IMG/VR virus record: IMGVR_UViG_3300032323_001070
Location: 16,763-80,762 of that record
Reading direction: 5' to 3' (one strand)
From: a virus
DNA: 64,000 nucleotides
Positions 10,001-17,551 of this stretch are shown piece after piece (positions within the stretch are counted from its first letter, which is position 1; each line of letters begins with the position of its first letter). The position numbers and the translations under genes are program-made. Under the pieces are notes generated by a model. That model saw nothing but the letters and a program-made list of their open reading frames with translations. It did no database searches and was not told the DNA's origin.

Positions 10001-13000
10001 AACGCAACAACTATCGTTCTAAACGATGCTACAGGACTTGCCACTGGCGACACGCTGAGAATCACCACTTTCGGAACTACTAACCCTGTTAGAGGTGTTA
10101 ATGGTCCAATCCAATGGAATGACACCAGTGGTTCATGGGGTACTAAGACTGTTGAAAACAACGAACTGTTGTTGATCACTAACTTAGTTGGTGCAACACT
10201 AACAGTTACACGTGGACACAGAAATACCACTGCGCTTCCAATCTTAGCCAACACCTATATACAGAAAGAATTTGCTTCTTTCCAATTGTTTGCCACAGAG
10301 CAGACATTGCCAAGAGCATTGAACAGCGTAGTAGGTACTACATCAACCAACTTATACCTAGCTACTGCACACGGTCTAAGAACAGGCGATACATTGTACT
10401 GGCAGTCAGGGGCATCAGGTAACCCAGCATATGTAACTAACTTCCCTTACTATGCAGTGGTCGCAGATGCCAACAACTTCGGTGTTGCTGATACACTAAC
10501 ACTGTCTCAAGCTGCTGTGTTACACGACGTAAACGCAACCACTGCCACTAGCTGGACACAATTTTACAGTTCGATTCCATTAACAGGCCTAGGTTCAAGT
10601 CCTTTGGGCAGTCATGTGCTTGAAGACACTTCTGCAACTGGAACTATCGACGGTGGCTATACCGCAACAGCAGTATCAGCAAATACTCTACAGTTCCAAA
10701 CTGCATCACAGATTCCTAATAGAACTTTCACATTCTATCCTGAAGATTCGTTGGATCTATTAACAGGCGAATTCTTTATTAGAAATCACGGATTTACCAC
10801 AGGAACCAAAGTTACCTACTCAAGAAATGCACTGACATTTGCGATAGGTGATGGATCAGGCAATCCTGTAGCTGGATATAACAGATTAGTCAATAACACA
10901 GAATATTTTGTTATTAGAACTAGTTTAAATAGCTTCAAATTAGCAACTTCTAGAGCTAACGCATTTGCTGGTACAGCTATTCTGCGTTATTCAAGTGCTG
11001 GTACTAGCGGTGGACACACTCTGTCAACAGCACAGGTCAGTGGTGAAAGTTTACAAGCTGGTCTAGCAACTATTATTGCACGTGATATCGTGTTTAACGG
11101 TTCTGACAATAACATAGTTGTTGCAGGTGCAGATAGAATTATCGCAACTGGACATGGTTTTAGATCAGGCGACCGAGTAATTTATCAAGTATGGGGTGGT
11201 GGCAGACAGGTTAACGGTCTAGTTAACGGACGTCAGTACTTTATTTCTAACTCTGTGTTTACTGGTGCACCATCAGGTGGTGCTGCCGCAGGTCAAACTG
11301 CTAACCAGTTCTCGCTACACAACACATGGGTGGGTGCTTATACTAACACTGACCGTGCTGACATTTTAGGTGTTGGTACTGGTCGAGTTCACCAGTTCAA
11401 AGTTACTAACCCAACAATGTTCGGAACAACATTCAGAGGCGAATGGTCCACAGCTGACAGCTACAGAGCGGGTGATGTTGTACTGTTTAGAAACAGCTAT
11501 TACATGTCCTTAACTGGTTCAGACTTTGCCACAGGTACTTTGGTTTTCAACTCAGGAAGACAGCCAGCAGCAGAAAGCGGAGCGATCGAAACAAACTGGA
11601 TGCCTTGCCCAGTGTTACCAGCATACGGCACAACATTCTTGACACAGTATAGAGGTGGTTCAAGAGTACGTCTAAGCAACACTGTAACTAGAGTAACTAG
11701 ATTCTTTGATGCAGGTTCTGCTTCGCGTGTTATTGTAGCTGACGATAGAATTAGCTTTGCACAGGCTCACGGTTTATTCAGTGGTCAAGCAGTGATCTAC
11801 AGAATGGATGCTAGGGGCGGATTCCACGGAGGTACTGGTGGTACTGCATCACCTTATAGAGGAACAGGCGGCTGGGCTCCACAGACAGCTATCGGCGGCC
11901 TAACTGTTAATAGAATCTATTATGTAAACTTCTTAAGCACTACTGATATCACATTACATACAAGTCCTCCACTAGCTGTTCGCGGTGGATCTGGCGACTC
12001 TGGTAGCTTTGACTTTGCAGTTGAATTGTCTGCTGTAGGCCAAGGCGAATTCCATAGATTTGAAGTAGTTAACAACGTTGTCTATGACCTGGAAGTATTG
12101 GCAGTTACTAACAATGCTGAAATGATTGTTACAGACCCATATCCATCACGTTCGATCACATTCAATCCGCAAGAAACCAACGTTCACGTAAGTGGTCTAG
12201 GTATGCAGGTTGTTGATATTGTTAACAACGTGATCTATATTCCAAATCACGGATTAGACACTGGTGTTAAGGTTTACTACTCTGCAGGCGTTATTGGTTC
12301 AGGTACAGCGATAGGCGGTCTAACAGACGGTACTGCTTATTTCATAATTAACTTAACTCCTGATCATATTAGATTAGCTTCTAACATCGTTAACGCTTAT
12401 ACAGGAGTAGAGATTGACCTTACTAACACAGGTACTGGTATTCTGCACTATCTAATCGCAGCTACAACATCTGGTTCTTCATGGATCAGATACAACGGTA
12501 CAGGTGATATCAACACTGATACAACTGGTTTGATCACAAACTCTAGCCCATATTCATCACAGGTTGTTGGTAATATCAGAGACGGTGTATTGATTGGTCT
12601 GCCAATGATTGGGGTAACAGAAGTATATCCAAGACCAGATTGTACAAACGTACACAGACCATTCGATGGCGGTGTTGAAATCAACGCAAGTCGTACACCT
12701 GGTGTAAGTATTGTTCGTCAAACACGTAAGTACTTCCGTTATCAATCTGGTAAGGGTCTACAGTACTCAACTGGTATTAACTTCAGTCCAAGCATTGAAG
12801 TCAGCAGAATCGTACACGACGGTACAGCATGGGCAACAGTAACTACACGTAAGCCACATAAACTAGTGGCCGGCAATAAGATTTTTGTTCGTGATGTTGG
12901 ATTTACCACAGAGTACGAAGCTGACAAGTGTGAAAGAGATCTAGCTTATATCATTGAAGGCGGTGCATATGACGTTGCTCTAGGCACAAACTATAATGCG

Positions 13001-15139
13001 ATATTCTTAGGAATCGCTGAAGTTAACTCTTTAGAAATTTCTCAGCGTGTGATCAACAACATCACTCTAAGCAAGCAAGAAGTATCACAAATTACTGCGG
13101 TTTCCAGCGATGGCACAGCACTAAGCAGATCTAACGCATTCTACGATGAAGTGTTAGATATTGTACAGAATGGTAGAGCTGCTGCAAATGCAGTTAGCTA
13201 TACCAACCCAAGTACAGCAACAGTGAGCCAGATCGCTGCCAAAGACAAACTAGTAGCCAACAAGGCATTTATTGCTGCTGAAGTTAATGCTTGGGTAGCT
13301 GTTAACTATCCAAACTCACAGCACGATGTGGCAAAATGTACTCGTGACGTAGGTTACCTAATCGATGCAGTGGGCTACGACGTATTATACGGTGGTAACT
13401 CTGCAACTTATGATGTAGCAAGATTCTTCTTCTACGTATATGAAAGCAAGAAACCAGGTACCAGTGCTCTACACAGAGCGCAGACAGTGGCAGCATATCA
13501 AAGAATTTCTGCTATTATCGATGATATCGTTCAAGGCAATTCGATCGTTAAATCTGTAGGTAACGCATTATTCCAGACAACTTCTGGTAACAATGCAAAC
13601 TCAGGAGACGCTGCGGTTGTTGTTAGTTTAGTTGACATCGTTGTTAACTCTATCGACGAAGTATCACAAGAAGCTGGTCAAGCTGCGCTACCTGCTAAGG
13701 TTTATCCTTCGATTACATGGGCCGCAGCAGGTATACAGGCTGCTAAGAATGCGATCGATTCTGCCAGAAATACTATCATCCAGGATATTGTACGTGGTCT
13801 ATACTACACAACACCTGAAAGCGGAAACTACTTCTTAGTAGATGCTACAAACTTAACTGATTTTAGCTTCCGCTACAGAACTACAGCAGTTCCTGCAGAC
13901 CTAACACCAACAGGATATATCAGCCTTTTCGTTGAGTCTTGGACAGATGCTGCGGTACGTGCTGGTATGTTCGATGATCAAAACGGTCTATTCTACGAAT
14001 ATGATGGTTCAACATTGTTTGCGGTAAGAAGAAATTCTACCAAACAGCTTGGTGGTACAGTTACAGTTACTAAAAACTCTAACACAGTTACTGGTTTGAA
14101 TACTAACTTCCAGAAACAATTAGACCAAAATGACTTTATCGTTATCCGCGGTCAAAGCTATAAAGTTACAAAGATTACTAGCGATACTGTTATCGAAATT
14201 ACTCCTTCATATCGCGGCACAACAAGATCTAAGGTTATTGTTACTAAGACTGAAGAAGTTCGTTATGCACAGCACGAATGGAGTATTGATGTCTGCGACG
14301 GAACAGGCCCAACAGGCTTTAATCTAGATATCAATAAGATGCAGATGGCCTACATCGACTTTAGCTGGTACGGTGCTGGTAAAGTACGCTACGGCTTCAA
14401 AGGTACAGATGGTAAAGTTATCTATGTACACGAAATTAGACATAATAACAGAGAGATCGAAGCTTACATGAGATCTGGTAACTTGCCAGCAAGATACGAG
14501 GTTGTAAACGGTACAGCTCCGAGTTACGCTCCTAGCTTGTACCACTGGGGTGCTTCTGTGATCATGGACGGTGTGTTTGAAGATGACAAAGCATACTTGT
14601 TCACAGTTGCGTCTGGTTCTGGTGGTTCAGACACTATTACTATTCCAACAGCACTAGCAGGTATTCCTGTACCAGTTCTGTCTATTAGACTAGCACCTTC
14701 CGTTGACAGCAGTATTGTTGGCGCACTAGGTGAACGTGATTTGATCAACAGAATGAGTATTACATTGAAACAGGTTGGATTGGTTGTTACACAGACCACC
14801 AGACCAGCTTCTGTAAGATTGATTCTAAACGGAAACTTAGCGCAGGCTGCATACTTCAGTAATTATGGTGCTCCTTCGTTAACACAGCTGATCAAGCATA
14901 CAGGTCAATCAACTGATAGTATCACAGGCGGCACTACAATTTATGAATTCCGTGCTGCGGCTAACAGTCCAGTTACAGCTGAACTAGAAGCATTGGCTGA
15001 AATTGGTAATTCGATCTTAGGCGGTGACTATGTATTCCCGAATGGTCCAGATATCTTAACAGTGGCTGTGGTAACAACTGATACTACAACTGCTTCACAG
15101 ATTACTGCACGTATTACATGGTCTGAATCACAGGCTTAA
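7043..15139 (+). CDS. Giant virion structural protein with FCCH-like NHGL repeats, 2698 aa
   Basis: About ten copies of a unit with the core N-H-G-L/F/M-x-T-G-x-x-V-x-Y followed by a Y-F/Y-V-I/V strand occur, for example near residues 343, 594, 1109, 1247, 1370, 1575 and 1735. The pattern resembles the FCCH-type beta repeats annotated in large proteins of marine T4-like phages. One CBM5/12-like unit (S-Y-R-A-G-D-V-V-L-F) lies near 1473. Residues about 1960-2253 differ: a helical region with two copies of C-x-R-D-x-x-Y-I/L-I...YDV. The C-terminal 400 residues are again beta-rich. The protein is probably a long fibre or baseplate-attached adhesin. It spans over 8 kb with no in-frame break, and codon use looks uniform. 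Confidence 0.8.
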   Translation: MAKALAFNYTFNPAADSVTIDGNISIKRVLLITNVTDNIVIQNFADPAKKILSRSYDQDADETTFVLQYDCASMSASDNLQIFYETDTIRFQPDETFIDPVSKMRVSQPNTLIDTDFEYGLQATKWETLERLNQVPAFHSVTGDTPLTNILDVTVSGTNIVSVTTSSPHGLTVGFPIDVRGVDSPTAEGTFIVKRTGDTTFTYEARAVQAGTATAPVSILTSYVNITPGRFYVGSQIPLDDSVSNTTGPIVTNAASPSTLTVKTNYTHGMAVSSTYYLVNTLSNSNTSFSALSVSAGGDVEDRSAISLSTGNFSMYEPFHDGTRRFDISDSAVDTINETLTIPNHGMLTGDMIAYVGVSSGGASPQVASVVGGSYPISAGNLPAWAAGTGADGKMLYVVKINNNTIRLATNPRDAYNQTNLIGFTGTGSGTLTFAHFIRGTDVEEYISTITAASGSSELVVTLVSGFTNDMLKIVPEQQFTIAESAVSGLNGVYYVKTSGWDKDASTFTIIGPTNSSAALAAQGASQTYTMVDTGGNNTTSFDRYNFLLNTGMRIIVHNGPTINHMRVSMHDWKSTTAKFFTREAIQSDQIFIKNHGLTVGQPLMLILGGNTLSGGTATDTTVYFTNVINNDTIQIMTTETGSAGATGPYSPTVGVTAATFGTLTAATSLAGGIYSLHPGFQIANFTAQGTSGGNGTGRDRAIGKFTTGPGYLYEGVPIVIKTAAGATQPAPLTATVDTYTAYQKYYVRTVLSADNRLEFSLGLQESAGPLIDFSGATTVGSGFFGFRIDENIYANSFYLKNHGGLTTTQTVGTTGSQGTYPAGIGFPGPLFDRIVDPGTGYDGLPRVRTTLTQATPIAGLTTATVYNMVPITNDIWKVMAWSDTALPTGQPTVQFTNIASRTSTVVFANSAVVNLNANRIVIPSQRLGQLTENSVVRYRAQGNLNIPSSYTGWPGLIDNNQYIVRNVVSSAFFEVGLFTTQSYAANATTIVLNDATGLATGDTLRITTFGTTNPVRGVNGPIQWNDTSGSWGTKTVENNELLLITNLVGATLTVTRGHRNTTALPILANTYIQKEFASFQLFATEQTLPRALNSVVGTTSTNLYLATAHGLRTGDTLYWQSGASGNPAYVTNFPYYAVVADANNFGVADTLTLSQAAVLHDVNATTATSWTQFYSSIPLTGLGSSPLGSHVLEDTSATGTIDGGYTATAVSANTLQFQTASQIPNRTFTFYPEDSLDLLTGEFFIRNHGFTTGTKVTYSRNALTFAIGDGSGNPVAGYNRLVNNTEYFVIRTSLNSFKLATSRANAFAGTAILRYSSAGTSGGHTLSTAQVSGESLQAGLATIIARDIVFNGSDNNIVVAGADRIIATGHGFRSGDRVIYQVWGGGRQVNGLVNGRQYFISNSVFTGAPSGGAAAGQTANQFSLHNTWVGAYTNTDRADILGVGTGRVHQFKVTNPTMFGTTFRGEWSTADSYRAGDVVLFRNSYYMSLTGSDFATGTLVFNSGRQPAAESGAIETNWMPCPVLPAYGTTFLTQYRGGSRVRLSNTVTRVTRFFDAGSASRVIVADDRISFAQAHGLFSGQAVIYRMDARGGFHGGTGGTASPYRGTGGWAPQTAIGGLTVNRIYYVNFLSTTDITLHTSPPLAVRGGSGDSGSFDFAVELSAVGQGEFHRFEVVNNVVYDLEVLAVTNNAEMIVTDPYPSRSITFNPQETNVHVSGLGMQVVDIVNNVIYIPNHGLDTGVKVYYSAGVIGSGTAIGGLTDGTAYFIINLTPDHIRLASNIVNAYTGVEIDLTNTGTGILHYLIAATTSGSSWIRYNGTGDINTDTTGLITNSSPYSSQVVGNIRDGVLIGLPMIGVTEVYPRPDCTNVHRPFDGGVEINASRTPGVSIVRQTRKYFRYQSGKGLQYSTGINFSPSIEVSRIVHDGTAWATVTTRKPHKLVAGNKIFVRDVGFTTEYEADKCERDLAYIIEGGAYDVALGTNYNAIFLGIAEVNSLEISQRVINNITLSKQEVSQITAVSSDGTALSRSNAFYDEVLDIVQNGRAAANAVSYTNPSTATVSQIAAKDKLVANKAFIAAEVNAWVAVNYPNSQHDVAKCTRDVGYLIDAVGYDVLYGGNSATYDVARFFFYVYESKKPGTSALHRAQTVAAYQRISAIIDDIVQGNSIVKSVGNALFQTTSGNNANSGDAAVVVSLVDIVVNSIDEVSQEAGQAALPAKVYPSITWAAAGIQAAKNAIDSARNTIIQDIVRGLYYTTPESGNYFLVDATNLTDFSFRYRTTAVPADLTPTGYISLFVESWTDAAVRAGMFDDQNGLFYEYDGSTLFAVRRNSTKQLGGTVTVTKNSNTVTGLNTNFQKQLDQNDFIVIRGQSYKVTKITSDTVIEITPSYRGTTRSKVIVTKTEEVRYAQHEWSIDVCDGTGPTGFNLDINKMQMAYIDFSWYGAGKVRYGFKGTDGKVIYVHEIRHNNREIEAYMRSGNLPARYEVVNGTAPSYAPSLYHWGASVIMDGVFEDDKAYLFTVASGSGGSDTITIPTALAGIPVPVLSIRLAPSVDSSIVGALGERDLINRMSITLKQVGLVVTQTTRPASVRLILNGNLAQAAYFSNYGAPSLTQLIKHTGQSTDSITGGTTIYEFRAAANSPVTAELEALAEIGNSILGGDYVFPNGPDILTVAVVTTDTTTASQITARITWSESQA

Positions 15140-15154
15140 TGTGAAAAGGAAAGG

Positions 15155-15195
15155 AAGCAGTAGGACAATTAACTTTGTTCTACTGCTTTTTTTTA
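15155..15195 (+). terminator. Rho-independent terminator
   Basis: An AGCAGTAG...CTACTGCT stem with a loop of about 15 nt is followed by eight T residues, 16 bases after the stop codon of the giant gene. Transcription of the fibre gene at 15209 would need readthrough or its own promoter, which I did not find. Confidence 0.8.
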
Positions 15196-15208
15196 AAGGA
15201 TTTAATAG

Positions 15209-16177
15209 ATGGCAAAGCCAACCTCAACTACTTTAACTAGAAATCTTCGTATTCTCCCTACTGCTGGTGTAGATACGAGAACTGGTCAATTTGGAGAAAT
15301 TGGCTACGATAGAACAACCAGTACATTGGTAGTATACGATGGTCAAACTCCTGGAGGATTTCCATTACTTAAAGCTGACCTAAGTAATCTCGAAGGTTCA
15401 GTCATCGATGTTAAAGGTTCAATATTCGGAGACGATTCTACTTTATTGGTAGATGCTGTAAGAAGTAAAATAGTTGGCCCAGTTGAAACTACTACAGTTT
15501 TAGCTAGCAGCGGCTTTACCGGTAACCTAACAGGTAATGTTCTTGGTAATGTCACGGGTAATGTTCTCGGTAATGTCACAGGTAATGTAAGCGGCAATGC
15601 TGGAACTATAACAAGTCAGGCTAATTCAGCAACTATTACAGCTTCGAGCACAAACACTGCTAACCAGATAGTGTTGCGTGACAGCAGTGGAAATTTCAGT
15701 GCCGGTACTATTACAGCCAACATATCAGGAAATGTTACCGGTAATGTCACAGGTAATGTAAGCGGCAATGCTGGAACAGTGACAAATGGAATTTATACTA
15801 ATCAGACGTATACTGATCCTTCATGGTTAACTATAAATCTCAGCAAGATCACTTTTACAACAGGTCCAAGCATAACATATCAAGGAACTGGAACAAATCT
15901 AGGAGTTAGATCAACAACAACTAATCTAAATTTTGGATCAGCACCAATATCATCAAAAACATTTACAGTAGCAGATGTCAACGCTACTACCACTAGCAAA
16001 ATTGCAGTATACGCACACCCTACTACAGACAACGGAGCTCTAGGAGGAGATGAATTTGAAATGGATCCTATACATATCAGCGCAGTATGTCTGACAAATG
16101 GATCTATAACATTTTATGCGAATGCTGGTCAAGGTCCAGTGAAAGGATCGAGAAATTTTCATTACGTAGTAATATAA
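15209..16177 (+). CDS. Tail fibre protein with GNVTGNV-type repeats, 322 aa
   Basis: The N-terminus (LRILPTAG.DTRTGQFGEIGYD....LVVYDG) looks like a fibre attachment domain. Residues about 103-135 and 172-190 are four-residue repeats (G-N-V-T / G-N-V-L / G-N-V-S), encoded by 12-base DNA repeats, typical of extended fibre shafts. The segment YTDPSWLTINLSKIT after the second repeat is of a kind common in phage fibres. The C-terminal 120 residues are beta-rich and end HYVVI, a plausible receptor-binding tip. AAAGGA lies 10 bases before the ATG. A host-range determinant is inference. Confidence 0.8.
   Translation: MAKPTSTTLTRNLRILPTAGVDTRTGQFGEIGYDRTTSTLVVYDGQTPGGFPLLKADLSNLEGSVIDVKGSIFGDDSTLLVDAVRSKIVGPVETTTVLASSGFTGNLTGNVLGNVTGNVLGNVTGNVSGNAGTITSQANSATITASSTNTANQIVLRDSSGNFSAGTITANISGNVTGNVTGNVSGNAGTVTNGIYTNQTYTDPSWLTINLSKITFTTGPSITYQGTGTNLGVRSTTTNLNFGSAPISSKTFTVADVNATTTSKIAVYAHPTTDNGALGGDEFEMDPIHISAVCLTNGSITFYANAGQGPVKGSRNFHYVVI
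15521..15604 (+). repeat. 12-bp tandem repeat array A (7 units) in a fibre gene
   Basis: GGTAAC/GGTAAT/GGCAAT recurs exactly every 12 bases at 15521, 15533, 15545, 15557, 15569, 15581 and 15593, encoding Gly-Asn-x-x units. Adjacent units differ at few positions, so slipped-strand or recombinational length change would stay in frame. Confidence 0.9.
15728..15775 (+). repeat. 12-bp tandem repeat array B (4 units) in a fibre gene
   Basis: Units start at 15728, 15740, 15752 and 15764. The final two units and following bases (15751-15778) are identical to 15580-15607 of array A, so recombination between the arrays would delete 171 bases (57 codons) in frame. Confidence 0.9.
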
Positions 16178-16180
16178 ATA
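16173..16180 (+). promoter_or_regulatory. Consensus late promoter TATAAATA
   Basis: Exact T4 late consensus overlapping the stop codon of the fibre gene. The predicted start near 16186 leaves a 15-nt leader carrying AGAGGA before ATG 16201. Confidence 0.75.
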
Positions 16181-16200
16181 TAGTATAGAGGAATTAAAAA

Positions 16201-16872
16201 ATGGCAATCATTCAATCAGGTGCATCAAGCGATTTATTAACAGTTGACTCCGGCTTCAAGGCTGCAAGAGTCAGTGTTCTTCCGCCGAACGCTACAGGAT
16301 ATTTTCAACTAGGTGCATTCACAGGCTCACTTTCCGGAACCGGCGTGGCTGCAAACTCACCAGTATTCAGTATGCGATGGGCACCAGCAACTGGCAGGAT
16401 CGCAGTTATTAGACGTATAGGTATAGGCTTTGTTCAAACCGTAGGTTGGACTGCAGGTGCAGCACACGAATATTCATTGTTCGTTGCTAGAGGTTGGACA
16501 GCTAGTGATTCAGGCGGTACAGCGGTTACTGTAGCGGCTAACTCTAATAAAATGAGAACCAGTGGAGATCCTAGCGGTTTCAATACTCCGTCAGATATTA
16601 GGGTGGCAACAACTTCAACATATACTGCCGGTACAAGAACATTAGATACCAATCCTGTCGCAACTACTATATTTTCCGCAAGCCAGGTAGCTGTGGCTTC
16701 TGCAATATATCCTCAACAGTATAATTTAATACATGATGTTAACACTGGTGATCATCCTATCATTTTAGATAATAATGAAGGACTTGTGATCAATAATGTA
16801 ACAGTATTTCCTGCAGCAGGAAATGCAAGAATGTTTTTCAACATCGAATGGTTTGAAACAACAGCATATTGA
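16201..16872 (+). CDS. Virion structural protein, 223 aa
   Basis: Predicted to be all beta with Gly, Ala, Thr and Asn enrichment (MAIIQSGASSDLLTVDSGFKAARV at the start; MFFNIEWFETTAY at the end), and no cysteine. The beta-sandwich-like pattern and a consensus late promoter with a Shine-Dalgarno leader point to an abundant virion component such as a decoration or fibre-associated protein. It lies last in the plus-strand adhesin block and ends at a bidirectional terminator. I do not recognise the family. Confidence 0.7.
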   Translation: MAIIQSGASSDLLTVDSGFKAARVSVLPPNATGYFQLGAFTGSLSGTGVAANSPVFSMRWAPATGRIAVIRRIGIGFVQTVGWTAGAAHEYSLFVARGWTASDSGGTAVTVAANSNKMRTSGDPSGFNTPSDIRVATTSTYTAGTRTLDTNPVATTIFSASQVAVASAIYPQQYNLIHDVNTGDHPIILDNNEGLVINNVTVFPAAGNARMFFNIEWFETTAY

Positions 16873-16890
16873 TACTGTTAACATTCAACA

Positions 16891-16917
16891 AAAAGCCGAC
16901 TCTAAGTCGGCTTTTTT
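16891..16917. terminator. Bidirectional terminator between convergent blocks
   Basis: AAAAGCCGACT-CTA-AGTCGGCTTTT is a perfect 11-bp stem with A and T tracts on either side. It can stop the plus-strand adhesin operon and the minus-strand neck operon that meet here. Confidence 0.9.
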
Positions 16918-16918
16918 A

Positions 16919-17170
16919 TTACACTAAGTTTGAATGTAGATATTTTCTATAAGAAGCTATATTGGATCTAACAGTGGCAACTTGATCTGGAATATGTCTA
17001 TTGAAAATAACTTCTTCGTGCAGATTTTCAATCTTATAAACTTCGTTGGTCAGCTTTAACAGAACATCTGTCATATCCTGTTTGAGTTTCCCCTCGGGAA
17101 GATTATTGATTTTTTCTAAGAACATATTTCGTTCTCTTAGAAAATTTTCGTTACTGGGCAGATCTCTCAT
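16919..17170 (-). CDS. Small helical phage protein, 83 aa, unknown
   Basis: A charged, probably all-helical protein with heptad-like leucines (FLRERNMFLEKINNLPEGKL, TDVLLKLTNEVYKIENL). Its ATG lies inside the 3' end of the upstream Nudix-like gene (20-bp overlap), so it is translated as the last cistron of the gp14-gp15 operon. No family is recognised. A small chaperone or structural helper is possible but unsupported. Confidence 0.65.
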   Translation of the reverse strand: MRDLPSNENFLRERNMFLEKINNLPEGKLKQDMTDVLLKLTNEVYKIENLHEEVIFNRHIPDQVATVRSNIASYRKYLHSNLV

Positions 17171-17540
17171 TTTCTAATAGTAGTATTGTATTGATTTTTG
17201 TCTGTATGATCTGATTATTTAAAGTATTCTTTAAACCAGTGTGCATACTCTTAGGCAAGTTTTCAAAAGTACACCATGCTAGAGTTTCGACCGCAGTGGT
17301 TAAAAACTCATCGTTAACTAAACAAACATATGTGCCGTATTCAAAACCTCGGTCTTCGGAAAGATACAGCTCAATAGGGATAATTTTTCCCCTACTGAAA
17401 TCATCTAACAAAGGAGCAGCATCGTCCAACAATGACGATTTTCTTGGAAAAGTGGGAACAGTCCATTTTTGATCTTCGAGGACCAAAAGTATACGTTCTG
17501 TTTTTTTAGATAAGAATAATAATCCTGCTCGCTGTTGCAT
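17151..17540 (-). CDS. Nudix-fold-like protein lacking a canonical Nudix box, 129 aa
   Basis: The N-terminus A-G-L-L-F-L...R-I-L-L-V-L-E-D-x-x-W-T-V-P resembles the first strands of Nudix hydrolases, where the substrate-binding W-x-x-P precedes the catalytic box. Where the box GX5EX7REUXEEXGU should be, the sequence reads FPRKSSLLDDAAPLLDD, with no R-E-x-x-E-E, so it is probably inactive or only loosely related. The ATG at 17540 is preferred over an upstream TTG at 17555 that would overlap the gp15 stop. It is co-transcribed with neck genes, which is unusual for a metabolic enzyme. Confidence 0.6.
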   Translation of the reverse strand: MQQRAGLLFLSKKTERILLVLEDQKWTVPTFPRKSSLLDDAAPLLDDFSRGKIIPIELYLSEDRGFEYGTYVCLVNDEFLTTAVETLAWCTFENLPKSMHTGLKNTLNNQIIQTKINTILLLENERSAQ

Positions 17541-17551
17541 GAAAATACTTA

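Noticed and set aside
13632-13838. Short plus-strand ORFs within the 2698-aa gene
   Set aside because: No start signals and full overlap with an uninterrupted structural frame.
15521-15775. CRISPR-like array
   Set aside because: Repeats are 12-base coding units with no spacers, and there are no cas genes.
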